NCBI RefSeq assembly: GCF_001598695.1
Contig: NZ_BCZK01000005.1
Coordinates: 62,001-126,000 of the forward strand
Origin: Klebsiella oxytoca NBRC 105695
GTDB taxonomy: Bacteria > Pseudomonadota > Gammaproteobacteria > Enterobacterales > Enterobacteriaceae
Reading direction: 5' to 3'
DNA length: 64,000 nucleotides
Numbering within the stretch: the stretch's first letter is position 1; the number at the start of each line of letters is the position of its first letter. The notes under the pieces were generated by a model. It was not told the DNA's origin. It made no database searches and was given only the letters and a program-made list of their open reading frames with translations. The position numbers and the translations under genes are program-made. Shown here in pieces: positions 24,898-34,399 of the stretch.

Positions 24898-26316
24898 ATG
24901 GAAACCAATATCGTAGAAGTTGAGAATTTTGTTCAGCAGTCGGAAGAGAGACGGGTCAGCGCATTCACCTGGGAAGTGAAGCGCTACCTTGAGCGTTACC
25001 CCAATACGCAATACGTTGATGTGCTGTTAACCGATCTGAACGGCTGCTTCCGCGGTAAGCGGATCCCGGTCTCCAGCCTGAACAAGCTGGAGAAGGGCTG
25101 CTATTTCCCGGCTTCGGTATTTGCCATGGATATTCTCGGCAACGTGGTGGAAGAGGCGGGGCTCGGCCAGGAGATGGGCGAACCTGATCGCACCTGCGTG
25201 CCGGTGCTGGGGACCTTAACCCCGTCCGCGGCGGACCCGGAATACATTGGTCAGGTTCTGCTGACCATGGTTGATGAAGATGGCGCTCCCTTTGACGTTG
25301 AGCCGCGGAACGTTCTGAACCGCCTCTGGCAGCAGCTGCGCCAGCGCGGGCTGTTCCCCGTGGTAGCGGTAGAGCTGGAGTTCTATTTACTTGACCGCAA
25401 GCGCGACGCGGAAGGCTACCTGCAGCCGCCTTGCGCGCCGGGAACCGGCGATCGCAATACCCAAAGCCAGGTTTACTCCGTCGATAACCTCAACCATTTT
25501 GCCGACGTGCTTAACGATATTGATGAGATCGCTCAGCTCCAGCTGATCCCCGCCGACGGCGCGGTGGCAGAAGCTTCTCCCGGCCAGTTTGAAATCAACC
25601 TCCACCATACCGATAACGTACTCGATGCCTGCGATGATGCGCTGGCGTTAAAACGTCTCGTGCGTTTAATGGCGGAGAAGCATAAGATGCACGCCACTTT
25701 TATGGCGAAACCCTATGAAGAACACGCCGGTAGCGGGATGCATATCCACATCAGCATGCAGAACAACAAAGGCGAGAACGTGCTGGCTGACGCCGACGGT
25801 GAAGATTCCGCGATGTTAAAACGCGCGCTCGCCGGGATGATCGATCTGATGCCGGCATCGATGGCGCTGCTGGCGCCGAACGTGAACTCGTATCGCCGTT
25901 TCCAGCCGGGAATGTATGTGCCGACCCAGGCGTCGTGGGGGCATAACAACCGGACGGTGGCGCTGCGCATTCCATGCGGCGATCGGCACAACCATCGCGT
26001 CGAGTATCGGGTGGCCGGGGCGGATGCCAACCCATACCTGGTGATGGCGGCGATTTTTGCCGGCATCCTCCACGGGCTGGATAATCCGCTGCCGTTACAG
26101 GAAGAAGTGGAAGGCAATGGCCTTGAGCAGGAGGGGCTGCCGTTCCCGATTCGCCAGAGCGATGCGCTGTGGGAGTTTATGCAAAACGACCACCTGCGCG
26201 AGCGGCTTGGCGAACGCTTCTGCCACGTTTATCACGCCTGTAAAAATGACGAATTACTGCAATTTGAGCGTCTGATCACAGAGACTGAAATTGAGTGGAT
26301 GTTGAAAAACGCCTGA
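24898..26316 (+). CDS. puuA: Glutamate-putrescine ligase
   Basis: Glutamine-synthetase-fold ATP-dependent ligase that joins glutamate to putrescine, the first committed step. 472 residues, as in E. coli. Visible are the beta-grasp start (NTQYVDVLLTDLNG), VELEFYLLDRKRD and EASPGQFEINLHH (metal acids), HAGSGMHIHIS and NSYRRFQPG. No adenylation-type tyrosine loop of true GlnA is obvious. Starts 212 nt from divergent puuD under PuuR control and is followed by an intrinsic terminator, so puuP has at least partly separate transcription. Confidence 0.93.
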   Translation: METNIVEVENFVQQSEERRVSAFTWEVKRYLERYPNTQYVDVLLTDLNGCFRGKRIPVSSLNKLEKGCYFPASVFAMDILGNVVEEAGLGQEMGEPDRTCVPVLGTLTPSAADPEYIGQVLLTMVDEDGAPFDVEPRNVLNRLWQQLRQRGLFPVVAVELEFYLLDRKRDAEGYLQPPCAPGTGDRNTQSQVYSVDNLNHFADVLNDIDEIAQLQLIPADGAVAEASPGQFEINLHHTDNVLDACDDALALKRLVRLMAEKHKMHATFMAKPYEEHAGSGMHIHISMQNNKGENVLADADGEDSAMLKRALAGMIDLMPASMALLAPNVNSYRRFQPGMYVPTQASWGHNNRTVALRIPCGDRHNHRVEYRVAGADANPYLVMAAIFAGILHGLDNPLPLQEEVEGNGLEQEGLPFPIRQSDALWEFMQNDHLRERLGERFCHVYHACKNDELLQFERLITETEIEWMLKNA

Positions 26317-26320
26317 TTTT

Positions 26321-26341
26321 CGCCCCGCTAGGGGCGCTTTA
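26321..26341 (+). terminator. Intrinsic terminator after puuA
   Basis: CGCCCC-GCTA-GGGGCG followed by CTTT, 5 nt after the puuA stop. The T tract is short, so read-through into puuP is possible. Confidence 0.6.
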
Positions 26342-26487
26342 GCATTATCACGAGTAGCATCATACGGCCTGAGCGGAGCCTGGTCGGACGTTTTTGCTGG
26401 GAGCCCAGCCATTCCCGGATGCCGCGTTAAGGAGCGCAGGCGGCAACGGGGCTTCAGTTAACGACACAGTGTGTAACGAGGTAGGAA

Positions 26488-26679
26488 ATGATGCAGATGT
26501 TTAAATATCCGCAGGGAGAAGGGGGCCGTCATGGCCGCATGGAATGCGCCGCTACCGCCGCTCGTCGGTTCTTTTTACCTTTTGATTTGCCATTAACCCC
26601 GTTGCGAAGCAGGTTGGTTTCCCGGTCTCTACGACCGCAAGCCCAGGCGTGCAGCGGGGGAAATGGCCATGGCTATTAA
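26488..26679 (+). CDS. Possible upstream ORF overlapping the puuP start
   Basis: A 63-codon frame with a good ribosome site (GAGGTAGGAA before two ATGs) inside the 352-nt puuA-puuP gap. Its stop (26677-26679) lies 8 nt beyond the puuP ATG, a geometry allowing translational coupling. The product is Arg/Ala-rich ([20 protein letters not shown]) and matches no family I know. It may be a leader peptide, or merely untranslated leader. The gap also has a GCTGGG/CCCAGC hairpin at 26396-26409. Confidence 0.3.
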   Translation: MMQMFKYPQGEGGRHGRMECAATAARRFFLPFDLPLTPLRSRLVSRSLRPQAQACSGGNGHGY

Positions 26680-28060
26680 TCCCTCTCTCGACAACGCCTC
26701 CGGGGCGGGGAAACCGCGCCTGCGCAAATCCCTCAAGCTTTGGCAGGTGGTGATGATGGGCCTCGCCTATCTGACGCCGATGACGGTTTTTGATACTTTC
26801 GGCATTGTTTCCGGCATCAGCAACGGCCACGTTCCGGCATCCTATCTGCTGGCGCTGGCCGGCGTGCTGTTTACCGCCATCAGCTACGGCAAGCTGGTGC
26901 GCCAGTTTCCCCAGGCGGGCTCAGCCTACACCTATGCGCAGAAATCGATCAGCCCGCACGTCGGCTTTATGGTGGGCTGGTCGTCGCTGCTGGATTATCT
27001 GTTCCTGCCGATGATCAACGTGCTGCTGGCGAAGATTTATCTTTCCGCGCTGTTTCCGGACGTGCCGCCCTGGGTATGGGTGGTGACCTTTGTCGCGATT
27101 CTGACGGCGGCGAATCTGAAAAGCGTCAATCTGGTAGCGAACTTCAACACCCTGTTCGTGCTGGTGCAGATCTCGATTATGGTGGTCTTCATCGTGCTGG
27201 TGGTGCAGGGGCTGCATAAAGGGGAAGGGGTGGGCACCGTCTGGTCGCTGCAGCCTTTTATCAGCCAGAATGCGCACCTGATCCCGATTATTACCGGGGC
27301 GACGATCGTCTGCTTTTCATTCCTCGGCTTCGATGCGGTGACTACGCTTTCCGAAGAGACGCCGGACGCCGCGCGGGTAATCCCGAAGGCGATCTTTCTG
27401 ACCGCGGTCTATGGCGGAGTGATTTTCATTGCCGCTTCGTTCTTTATGCAGCTCTTTTTCCCCGATATCAGCCGTTTTAAAGATCCGGATGCGGCGCTGC
27501 CGGAGATTGCTCTCTACGTCGGCGGCAAGCTGTTCCAGTCGATCTTCCTGTGCACGACGTTTGTGAATACGCTGGCCTCCGGCCTGGCGTCGCACGCCAG
27601 CGTTTCACGACTGCTGTACGTCATGGGCCGCGATAACGTTTTCCCGGAGCGTATTTTTGGCTACGTCCATCCGAAGTGGCGTACCCCAGCGCTCAACGTG
27701 ATCATGGTGGGGATTGTCGCGCTGTCGGCGCTGTTCTTTGACCTGGTCACCGCCACGGCGCTGATTAATTTTGGCGCGCTGGTAGCATTCACCTTCGTTA
27801 ATCTATCGGTGTTCAACCACTTCTGGCGGCGTAAAGGCTTTAACAAAACGTGGAAGGATCGCTTTCACTATCTGCTGCTCCCGATGGTCGGCGCGCTGAC
27901 GGTGGGGGTACTGTGGATTAATCTGGAAGCGACATCGCTGACGCTCGGCCTGATATGGGCGGGGCTGGGGTTACTCTATCTGACTTACCTGACCCGCCGT
28001 TTCCGTAAACCGCCGCCGCAGTTTGACGGCGCTAAAGCGGAACAGGCCTGGGAATCGTAA
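26669..28060 (+). CDS. puuP: Putrescine:H+ symporter
   Basis: APC-superfamily importer that brings putrescine in as the sole source for the Puu route. 463 residues with twelve membrane segments. The family opening [21 protein letters not shown] and the segment ending [11 protein letters not shown] are conserved. The C-terminal tail is soluble and basic. The start at 26669 (MAIN, as in E. coli) has GGGG eight bases upstream; an ATG six bases earlier is too close to that site. Separated from puuA by 352 nt, longer than usual for an operon. Confidence 0.93.
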   Translation: MAINPSLDNASGAGKPRLRKSLKLWQVVMMGLAYLTPMTVFDTFGIVSGISNGHVPASYLLALAGVLFTAISYGKLVRQFPQAGSAYTYAQKSISPHVGFMVGWSSLLDYLFLPMINVLLAKIYLSALFPDVPPWVWVVTFVAILTAANLKSVNLVANFNTLFVLVQISIMVVFIVLVVQGLHKGEGVGTVWSLQPFISQNAHLIPIITGATIVCFSFLGFDAVTTLSEETPDAARVIPKAIFLTAVYGGVIFIAASFFMQLFFPDISRFKDPDAALPEIALYVGGKLFQSIFLCTTFVNTLASGLASHASVSRLLYVMGRDNVFPERIFGYVHPKWRTPALNVIMVGIVALSALFFDLVTATALINFGALVAFTFVNLSVFNHFWRRKGFNKTWKDRFHYLLLPMVGALTVGVLWINLEATSLTLGLIWAGLGLLYLTYLTRRFRKPPPQFDGAKAEQAWES

Positions 28061-28080
28061 CCATTTTTTACGTCGACACA

Positions 28081-28112
28081 AAGGCAGGCGAAAGCGCCTG
28101 CCTTCTTTTTTG
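28081..28112 (+). terminator. Intrinsic terminator after puuP
   Basis: AAGGCAGGCG-AAAG-CGCCTGCCTT followed by CTTTTTT: a 10-bp stem, textbook form, 21 nt after the stop. Confidence 0.9.
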
Positions 28113-28182
28113 TCATTCTCGTTTGAAATCAGGCGGTCGGTTAGAAATAGCAGGGGCAAAAGGTAAGAATAGTGAGGATGAA

Positions 28183-28305
28183 TTATTTCTTTTTCTTATG
28201 AGTTGGCAGTTGCGCGGAGCGCCGATCTTTGACGTAGGAGACCAGGCTGTAGACCGCGACTCCCAGCAAAACCACCGCGACGATAAAGAGCAGGATACCT
28301 GACAT
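28183..28305 (-). CDS. 40-residue small membrane protein
   Basis: Begins MSGILLFIVAVVLLGVAVY, one hydrophobic segment of about 20 residues, then SYVKDRRSAQ and a KKKK tail. This predicts a single-pass inner-membrane protein with a cytoplasmic basic end. AGG lies eight bases before the ATG. The composition is clearly protein-like: no stop, a coherent hydrophobic block and a positive-inside tail. Enterobacteria carry several such short proteins, mostly of unknown role. It stands alone, convergent with puuP across the terminator. Confidence 0.65.
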   Translation of the reverse strand: MSGILLFIVAVVLLGVAVYSLVSYVKDRRSAQLPTHKKKK

Positions 28306-28578
28306 AGATTAACCTAATGTTATGTTTAACATGGAGAAAAAATACCGTGATATCGGGATAATAGCATCGGGATATTTCTTAAAGATGACCCGATGAGTCG
28401 GACGAGAATAGACAGCCAGCCGAGCAATGAAATTATTATTTACATGAATAAATGTGAAGAGTAAAGCTCGACGGTGATGAAAAAATGAACGGAGTAACAC
28501 TCGTTTAAGCGAATTTACAGACCACGGCCCGGCAGGCTGCTACCCTTGGCCCGCTTAAATAGGGGGCGAGAGTAATCA

Positions 28579-28803
28579 ATGGTGAATAAGCATATCGTCG
28601 GGCTGGCTGGGCTGCTGCTGATGGCGACGTCAGCAAGCAGCCTGGCCGATTCCGGCCATCAATCTATCCATGAACGCGTTGTCGAACGGATTTTAAAACC
28701 CTGCGAAGGAAAAAAAGCCGGAGATAAAGTGGTCATCGTTGACCATCACGGCGGCGAGCATGAGGCTATCTGCACTCTGGCGGCAGTACCGCTGCCGCAG
28801 TAA
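28579..28803 (+). CDS. Small exported protein of unknown function
   Basis: 74 residues with a signal peptide (KHIVGLAGLLLMATSASSLA, cut about residue 24). The mature part is about 50 residues and has two cysteines (KPCEGK and EAICTLA) that could form a disulphide, plus a His-rich VDHHGGEHE stretch that might bind metal. The start has GGGGCGAG upstream. No family recognised. It lies 137 nt before agp with the Pho box between. Confidence 0.6.
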   Translation: MVNKHIVGLAGLLLMATSASSLADSGHQSIHERVVERILKPCEGKKAGDKVVIVDHHGGEHEAICTLAAVPLPQ

Positions 28804-28884
28804 TCCTGTTCACTGATTTTGCGACCCTCGGTCATCGCGGAAAGCGTATTTCTTTCCGTACTTTGCGAGCCATTGCCCGGAAAA

Positions 28885-28902
28885 ATGTCATAAATTTGTC
28901 AC
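28885..28902 (+). promoter_or_regulatory. Near-consensus Pho box upstream of agp
   Basis: ATGTCATAAATTTGTCAC fits 16 of 18 bases of the PhoB box (CTGTCATAWAWCTGTCAY): two TGTCA repeats 11 bp apart. A GATAAT -10 lies at 28915-28920, about 12 bp downstream, the arrangement of a PhoB-activated promoter lacking a -35. agp starts 21 nt later. Confidence 0.75.
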
Positions 28903-28940
28903 AATCAAGGCGATGATAATCACTGACTGAGGATGAAGGG

Positions 28941-30188
28941 ATGAGAAAAAGTCTACTTGCCGCCGCTGTGGCCGGCGCTGTTTTACTGTCCGCTGGCGTT
29001 CAGGCGCAGGAACCGGCCGCACCGGAAGGGTACCAGCTTCAGCAGGTGCTGATCATGAGCCGCCATAACCTGCGCGCGCCGCTGGCGAACAACGGCAGCG
29101 TGCTGGAGCAATCCACGCCAAAGTCCTGGCCAGAGTGGGATGTCCCCGGTGGACAGCTGACCACCAAGGGCGGAGTGCTGGAAGTCTACATGGGGCACTA
29201 TATGCGCGAATGGCTGGCGCAGCAGGGAGTGGTGACCAGCGGCGAATGCCCGCCGGAGAACGCGGTCTACGCCTATGCCAATAGCCTGCAGCGTACCGTC
29301 GCCACCGCGCAGTTCTTTATCACCGGCGCGTTCCCCGGCTGCGGCGTGACCGTACATCATCAGGAAAAAATGGGCACCATGGACCCGACGTTTAATCCGG
29401 TGATCACCGATGATTCCGCCGCCTTCAGCGAAAAGGCCGTACAGGCGATGGAGAAAGAGCGGCAGGGGATGCAGCTGAGCGAAAGCTATAAGCTGCTGGA
29501 GGAGATGACCGACTACCGTAACTCCCCGTCCTGTAAAGAGAAGCAGCAGTGCTCGCTGAGCGACGCGAAAGATACCTTTAGCGCTAAATATCAGCAGGAG
29601 CCGGGCGTTTCCGGGCCGCTTAAAGTCGGCAACTCGCTGGTTGACGCCTTTACACTGCAATATTATGAAGGTTTCCCGAAAGACCAGGTGGCGTGGGGTG
29701 AAATTAACAGCGATAAGCAGTGGCAGGTGCTGTCGAAGCTGAAAAACGGCTATCAGGACAGTCTGTTTACTTCGCCGGAAGTGGCGCGCAATGTGGCCAA
29801 ACCGCTGGTGAAATATATTGATAACGTTCTGGTAGGGGACGCGGCGAAGTCGGCGAAAGTGACGCTGCTGGTGGGGCACGACTCTAATATCGCCTCGCTG
29901 CTGACGGCGCTGGATTTTAAACCTTATCAGCTGCACAACCAGTACGAACGCACGCCCATCGGCGGCAAGCTGGTGTTCCAGCGCTGGCATGATAAGAGCG
30001 GCAATCGTGATTTGATGAAGATCGAGTATCTGTACCAAAGCACCGAGCAGTTGCGTAATGCCGATGCGCTGACCCTGCAATCGCCGCCGCAGCGGGTAAC
30101 GCTGGCGCTGAACGGTTGTCCTGTGGATGACAACGGCTTCTGCCCAATGGATACCTTTAAAAAGGCGATGGCCGAGGCGACAAAGTAG
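28941..30188 (+). CDS. agp: Periplasmic glucose-1-phosphatase
   Basis: Histidine acid phosphatase that frees glucose and phosphate from glucose-1-phosphate, and has phytase activity in relatives. 415 residues with a signal peptide ending VQAQE. The active site shows SRHNLRAPL (RHxxxRxP-type, with Asn after His as typical of Agp) near residue 40 and [10 protein letters not shown] near 315 (HD proton donor). E. coli Agp has 413 residues. Preceded by a Pho box and followed by a terminator, so monocistronic. Confidence 0.93.
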   Translation: MRKSLLAAAVAGAVLLSAGVQAQEPAAPEGYQLQQVLIMSRHNLRAPLANNGSVLEQSTPKSWPEWDVPGGQLTTKGGVLEVYMGHYMREWLAQQGVVTSGECPPENAVYAYANSLQRTVATAQFFITGAFPGCGVTVHHQEKMGTMDPTFNPVITDDSAAFSEKAVQAMEKERQGMQLSESYKLLEEMTDYRNSPSCKEKQQCSLSDAKDTFSAKYQQEPGVSGPLKVGNSLVDAFTLQYYEGFPKDQVAWGEINSDKQWQVLSKLKNGYQDSLFTSPEVARNVAKPLVKYIDNVLVGDAAKSAKVTLLVGHDSNIASLLTALDFKPYQLHNQYERTPIGGKLVFQRWHDKSGNRDLMKIEYLYQSTEQLRNADALTLQSPPQRVTLALNGCPVDDNGFCPMDTFKKAMAEATK

Positions 30189-30201
30189 CAGAGCATAAAA
30201 A

Positions 30202-30223
30202 ACCCGGAGCAATCCGGGTCTTG
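30202..30223 (+). terminator. Intrinsic terminator after agp
   Basis: ACCCGGA-GCAA-TCCGGGT followed by CTTG. The stem is solid and the T tract weak. The preceding A tract makes it usable on the minus strand for yccJ as well. Confidence 0.6.
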
Positions 30224-30250
30224 CTGCCGATGTTTAGCCGGGTGTTGTCG

Positions 30251-30331
30251 CCTGGACTGGCGCAACGCGCCGCCTCCGGGAAGCTCATGCAATAAATCCA
30301 GGAGGCGGTACTGCGTACCTGTCCGGGCTAC
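30251..30331. repeat. REP pair between agp and yccJ
   Basis: Inverted units with GCGCCGCCTCCGGGA and GGAGGCGGTACTGCGTACCTGTCCGGGCTAC. The last bases reach into the yccJ stop codon. Same family as at 10.1 kb. Confidence 0.75.
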
Positions 30332-30555
30332 ACGTTCTTGCGTTCGATGGTTTGTTCGCCCCAGAACAGCGAGTCTTTGTCGGTTTTGGCGAAGGCGCGG
30401 GGCAGGACTTCATCGCTGCCTTCTTCCCAGATTTTCTCCGCCAGCTTTTCATCATAATTGGCGAGTTCAAAAATTGCCTCGGCAATTTCAGGAGATGTAT
30501 TGCGCAGACTTGCCCATTCACCCACGCGGTGGGCCTTTGCTTCTTGATTCGGCAT
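30328..30555 (-). CDS. yccJ: YccJ family protein
   Basis: 75 residues, almost superposable on E. coli YccJ ([20 protein letters not shown] at the start; [14 protein letters not shown] at the end). Soluble and acidic; molecular role unknown. Good ribosome site (AGGAGGAAAAGC). It follows wrbA by 20 nt in one transcript, as in E. coli where the pair belongs to the stationary-phase response. A REP unit directly abuts the stop. Confidence 0.93.
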   Translation of the reverse strand: MPNQEAKAHRVGEWASLRNTSPEIAEAIFELANYDEKLAEKIWEEGSDEVLPRAFAKTDKDSLFWGEQTIERKNV

Positions 30556-30575
30556 GCTTTTCCTCCTGCTGAAGA

Positions 30576-31193
<618 letters not shown>

Positions 31194-31445
31194 TTATGCG
31201 CCAGCCAGACGACTGGCTACCTTTAAAGATAAGATCTCTGGCGAAGAGTGCAAATGTAACAATCATTTGTTTGATTTATAACAAAAATGCAAAAAATAGC
31301 GGCTGTTGCAAAAAGATACATCTTTGGCGGCGCTATTTTAGGCTGTCATAAGAGTTGCTTAGCGCAGAATGTGCGCCATAGCGGCGGTTGTTATCAGAAA
31401 TCTATTTCAGGATATGACTATCTGCCTACAGCCGCTTCTGTATTC

Positions 31446-31456
31446 GCTAACCTTAA
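31446..31456 (+). promoter_or_regulatory. Possible sigma-S promoter for ymdF
   Basis: GCTAACCTTAA fits 9 of 11 positions of the extended sigma-S -10 (KCTAYACTTAA). It is about 90 nt upstream of ymdF. A CGCGATC/GATCGCG hairpin (31462-31484) lies in the leader. The rest of the 374-nt wrbA/ymdF gap shows an AGCCAG/CTGGCT dyad at 31203-31218 near the wrbA promoter and no gene. Confidence 0.4.
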
Positions 31457-31546
31457 CAGTACGCGATCGGAAAATGGGATCGCGGAGGCTAAGGCCTTTT
31501 GTTTCACCTAATGCAGCATGATGTCTAACCTAAATGGAGGTCAGTA

Positions 31547-31720
31547 ATGGCAAACCATCGTGGCGGTACCGGCAACTTTGCTGAAGACCGTGAAAGAGCA
31601 TCAGAAGCAGGTCGTAAAGGTGGCCAGCATAGCGGGGGAAACTTTAAAAACGATCCTCAGCGCGCTTCCGAAGCTGGTAAAAAAGGGGGAAAAAACAGTC
31701 ACGGCAGCCGCGATAGCTAG
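31547..31720 (+). CDS. ymdF: KGG/Con-10 family stress protein
   Basis: 57 residues built of two repeats of the pattern (D-R/Q-E/R-A-S-E-A-G-K-K-G-G): ERASEAGRKGGQHSGGNF and QRASEAGKKGGKNSHG. Very hydrophilic and glycine-rich, like GsiB, YciG and conidiation protein 10, which are general stress proteins of disordered type. It begins MANHRGG as E. coli YmdF does. Ribosome site GGAGG at 6 nt. Same position as in E. coli between wrbA and rutG. Confidence 0.92.
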   Translation: MANHRGGTGNFAEDRERASEAGRKGGQHSGGNFKNDPQRASEAGKKGGKNSHGSRDS

Positions 31721-31779
31721 CGCCGTCCTGATTGTCTGCCGATAGGGGTTAATCTCCAGAGCAAACCCCATCGCCCTCA

Positions 31780-31808
31780 CCGCCGACGTGTAGTCGGCGG
31801 TTTTTTTT
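31780..31808 (+). terminator. Intrinsic terminator after ymdF
   Basis: CCGCCGAC-GTGTA-GTCGGCGG followed by eight T residues: strong, 60 nt past the stop. Confidence 0.92.
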
Positions 31809-31840
31809 ATCCCGATGCATGCAGATGCCGCTAAGCGGAA

Positions 31841-31934
31841 GTAGCCCCCGCCCTGCGGCTAATGCCTTAGCCGGGCTACGGGTTGGCGCTGTTTTGTCGC
31901 CCCGGTAAGCGTAGCGCGACCGGGGATTTCCCGG
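31841..31934. repeat. REP-like GC-rich inverted repeats
   Basis: Units with CCGCCCTGCGGCTAATGCC...GCCGGGCTACGGG and CGCCCCGGTAAGCGTAGCGCGACCGGGG, resembling the 18.0-kb type. Lies downstream of ymdF and rutG, which converge. Confidence 0.65.
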
Positions 31935-31960
31935 TACGGGTCTGCTGGCGTTGCACGCTT

Positions 31961-33283
31961 TCATACCGGGGTGACGTTGGTTTGCCCGGCCTCACGCGGA
32001 CGGCGGTTAAGCAGAGCGTGGAGCAGAATCGCGCCGAAGGTGGCCGTGCCGATCCCGCCGAGGGTAAAGCCACCGAGCGAAAGCGCAAAATCGCCCGCCC
32101 CCAGCACCAGCGTCACTGCCACCATAATCAGATTCGCATTCTGGCTCAGATCCACCCGATTCTGTACCCAAATTCGCGCGCCCGCGACGGCAATCAGGCC
32201 AAACACCACGATCGATGCGCCGCCGATCACCGGTCCCGGAATGGTATGGATCAGTGCGCCGAATTTCGGTGAAAACCCAAGCAGCATCGCAATCAGCGCC
32301 GCCGCGACGAACACCAGCGTCGAGTACACTTTGGTGACCGCCATCACGCCGATATTCTCCGCATAGGTAGTCACGCCGCTGCCGCCAACCGAGCCGGAGA
32401 GCATCGTTGCCAGCCCGTCGCCGACGAACGCGCGGCCCATATACGGGTCCATATTGCGCCCGGTCATCCCGGCAACCGCCTTCAGGTGGCCGAGATTTTC
32501 CGCCACCAGAATTACCGCCACGGGAGCGATCAGCATCATTGCCTGGCCGTTAAAGGTCGGGGCGGTCAGCTGCGGCAAACCGAACCACGCCGCCTGCGCA
32601 AGCAGGCTAAAATCCAGCGGCTTGCCCAGCCCGAGGCCGTTGGCCAGCAGCGCGTAGAGGGCGCAGGCGATAATCAGCCCGACGAGGATCAGCAGCCGCT
32701 GCAGCATCCCGCGGGTAAACACTGCCACCAGGCCGATACAGAGCACGGTCAGCACCGCCATCCAGCCGTCGAACGGCGTCGCTGATACGCTGCGAACCGC
32801 AATAGGGGCCAGATTAAGACCAATCGCCATCACCACCGCGCCGGTGACCACTGGCGGCATCAGCCGCTCAATCCAGCGGGTACCGAGTTTCATCACTACC
32901 AGACCAATCAGGGTATACACCAGTCCGCAGAGGATAATTCCGCCCAACGCGACGCTAAGGTGCGGGTTAAGCCCCTGGCCGTTGAAGCCGGTGACGGCGA
33001 TGACCACGCCGACAAAGGCGGCGCTGGAACCAAGGTAGCTCGGCACGCGCCCGCCGGTGACCAAAAAGAACAGCAGGGTGCCGACGCCGGACATCAGGAT
33101 CGACAGATTAGGATCTAACCCCATCAGGATTGGCATCAGAACGGTTGCGCCAAACATCGCCACCGCGTGCTGAACGCCCATCACCACGGTTTGCCCGACC
33201 GACAGCCGTTCATCGGGGGCCACGACGCCGGACGCGGCGGAGGGGGAGGTTAACTGCCAGCGAGGAAAATCGAAGAGAGCCAT
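31961..33283 (-). CDS. rutG: Uracil/pyrimidine permease
   Basis: Nucleobase:cation symporter-2 (UraA-type) that brings in uracil for the Rut route. 440 residues, about fourteen membrane segments. Substrate-site motif VAENLGHLKAV and GVTTYAENIGVMAVTKVYST are conserved. Last gene of the rut operon, 21 nt after rutF. E. coli RutG has 442. Confidence 0.93.
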   Translation of the reverse strand: MALFDFPRWQLTSPSAASGVVAPDERLSVGQTVVMGVQHAVAMFGATVLMPILMGLDPNLSILMSGVGTLLFFLVTGGRVPSYLGSSAAFVGVVIAVTGFNGQGLNPHLSVALGGIILCGLVYTLIGLVVMKLGTRWIERLMPPVVTGAVVMAIGLNLAPIAVRSVSATPFDGWMAVLTVLCIGLVAVFTRGMLQRLLILVGLIIACALYALLANGLGLGKPLDFSLLAQAAWFGLPQLTAPTFNGQAMMLIAPVAVILVAENLGHLKAVAGMTGRNMDPYMGRAFVGDGLATMLSGSVGGSGVTTYAENIGVMAVTKVYSTLVFVAAALIAMLLGFSPKFGALIHTIPGPVIGGASIVVFGLIAVAGARIWVQNRVDLSQNANLIMVAVTLVLGAGDFALSLGGFTLGGIGTATFGAILLHALLNRRPREAGQTNVTPV

Positions 33284-33304
33284 GATGAGATCCTGGGTTT
33301 AGGG

Positions 33305-33799
33305 TTAACAGGCTGGACGCATCAGCGTGTGGTAGCCGCGATCGAACCACATCAGTCCACGCGGTTCCGGATGGCGAACAATCGCCGCCACTTCGCAAAA
33401 CAGAATGTCGTGCGTCCCGACGCTGACGATCTGGCTGATGCGGCAGTCGAAGCTGACCAGCGCTGCCTCCAGACGCGGGCAGCCGGTCGCGCCGGTTTGC
33501 CAGTCGGCGGCGGCGAAGCGCTCCGCCATCGGCGTTTTACCGCCGAAAAGGTTCGAGAGTCCTTCCTGACCGGCCGCCAGGGTATTAACGCACAGCGCCT
33601 GATGCTGGCTGAAGATCGGCCATACCGAGGCTGAACGATTCAGGCAGACCAGCAGCGTGGGCGGCGCGTCGGTGACGCTGCAAACCGCGCTGGCGGTAAA
33701 TCCTGCGCGGCCTGCGGGACCATCGGTGGTGATAATGTTCACCGCCGCTCCGACGTGGGCCATGGCGTCGCGAAAGCTTTGTTTATCGGCAAGAGACAT
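33305..33799 (-). CDS. rutF: NADH:FMN oxidoreductase
   Basis: Supplies reduced FMN to RutA. 164-residue flavin reductase fold; [22 protein letters not shown] is the FMN-binding start and [15 protein letters not shown] are family motifs. [10 protein letters not shown] ends the barrel. Ribosome site AAGGAG. E. coli RutF has 164. Confidence 0.93.
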   Translation of the reverse strand: MSLADKQSFRDAMAHVGAAVNIITTDGPAGRAGFTASAVCSVTDAPPTLLVCLNRSASVWPIFSQHQALCVNTLAAGQEGLSNLFGGKTPMAERFAAADWQTGATGCPRLEAALVSFDCRISQIVSVGTHDILFCEVAAIVRHPEPRGLMWFDRGYHTLMRPAC

Positions 33800-33808
33800 G
33801 CGGGCTCC

Positions 33809-34399
33809 TTATACCAGCTGGCAGGCATCATCAAAGGACAGACGCGGCAGGCGCGCGTACAGTTTACCGGGATCGCCGTAGCCGATATTAATCAGCAGGT
33901 TGCTTTTCCAGGCGCCGTCGGCAAAAAACGCCGCATCGACTTTTTCGCGGTCAAAACCCGACATCGGACCGGTATCCAGGCCCAGCGCGCGGCAGGCGAA
34001 AATCAGGTATGCCGCCTGCAATGAGCTGTTGCGAAAGGCGGTCTCCTCCGCCATTTGCGAACTGGAGGTAAACCAGCTGCGGGCGTCGCCGTGGGGGAAC
34101 AGCTCCGGCAGCCGGTCATAGAACGCGCGGTCCCAGGCGACAATAGCGGTGACTGGCGCCTGCAGGGTCTTCGCGATGTTGCCGCTCGACAGGGCCGGGC
34201 GCAGCTTCTCTTTACCTTCCGGGGTGCGGACGAAAACGAAGCGCGCCGGGGAGCAGTTGGCGGAGGTCGGCCCCATTTTCAGCAAGTCGTAGAGTTCGCG
34301 CAGCTGCGCGTCGCTGACCGGCTTATCCAGCCAGCCGTTGTGGGTTCGGGCCTCGGTGAACAGCGCGGCGCAGGCGGCCGGGCTAATGGCTTCGCTCAT
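33809..34399 (-). CDS. rutE: Malonic semialdehyde reductase
   Basis: FMN-dependent nitroreductase-fold enzyme that reduces toxic malonic semialdehyde to 3-hydroxypropionate. 196 residues as in E. coli. [21 protein letters not shown] and [16 protein letters not shown] are conserved. Start at 34399 has AGGAG seven bases upstream and overlaps rutD's stop by 4 nt (ATGA). Confidence 0.93.
   Translation of the reverse strand: MSEAISPAACAALFTEARTHNGWLDKPVSDAQLRELYDLLKMGPTSANCSPARFVFVRTPEGKEKLRPALSSGNIAKTLQAPVTAIVAWDRAFYDRLPELFPHGDARSWFTSSSQMAEETAFRNSSLQAAYLIFACRALGLDTGPMSGFDREKVDAAFFADGAWKSNLLINIGYGDPGKLYARLPRLSFDDACQLV

Noticed and set aside
28983-30212. 409-codon minus-strand frame opposite agp
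   Set aside because: Mirror of agp; no family motifs, and His/Gln/Arg-rich as shadow frames usually are.
31560-31745. 61-codon frame overlapping ymdF
   Set aside because: Out of frame with the KGG repeats of YmdF, which has the ribosome site.
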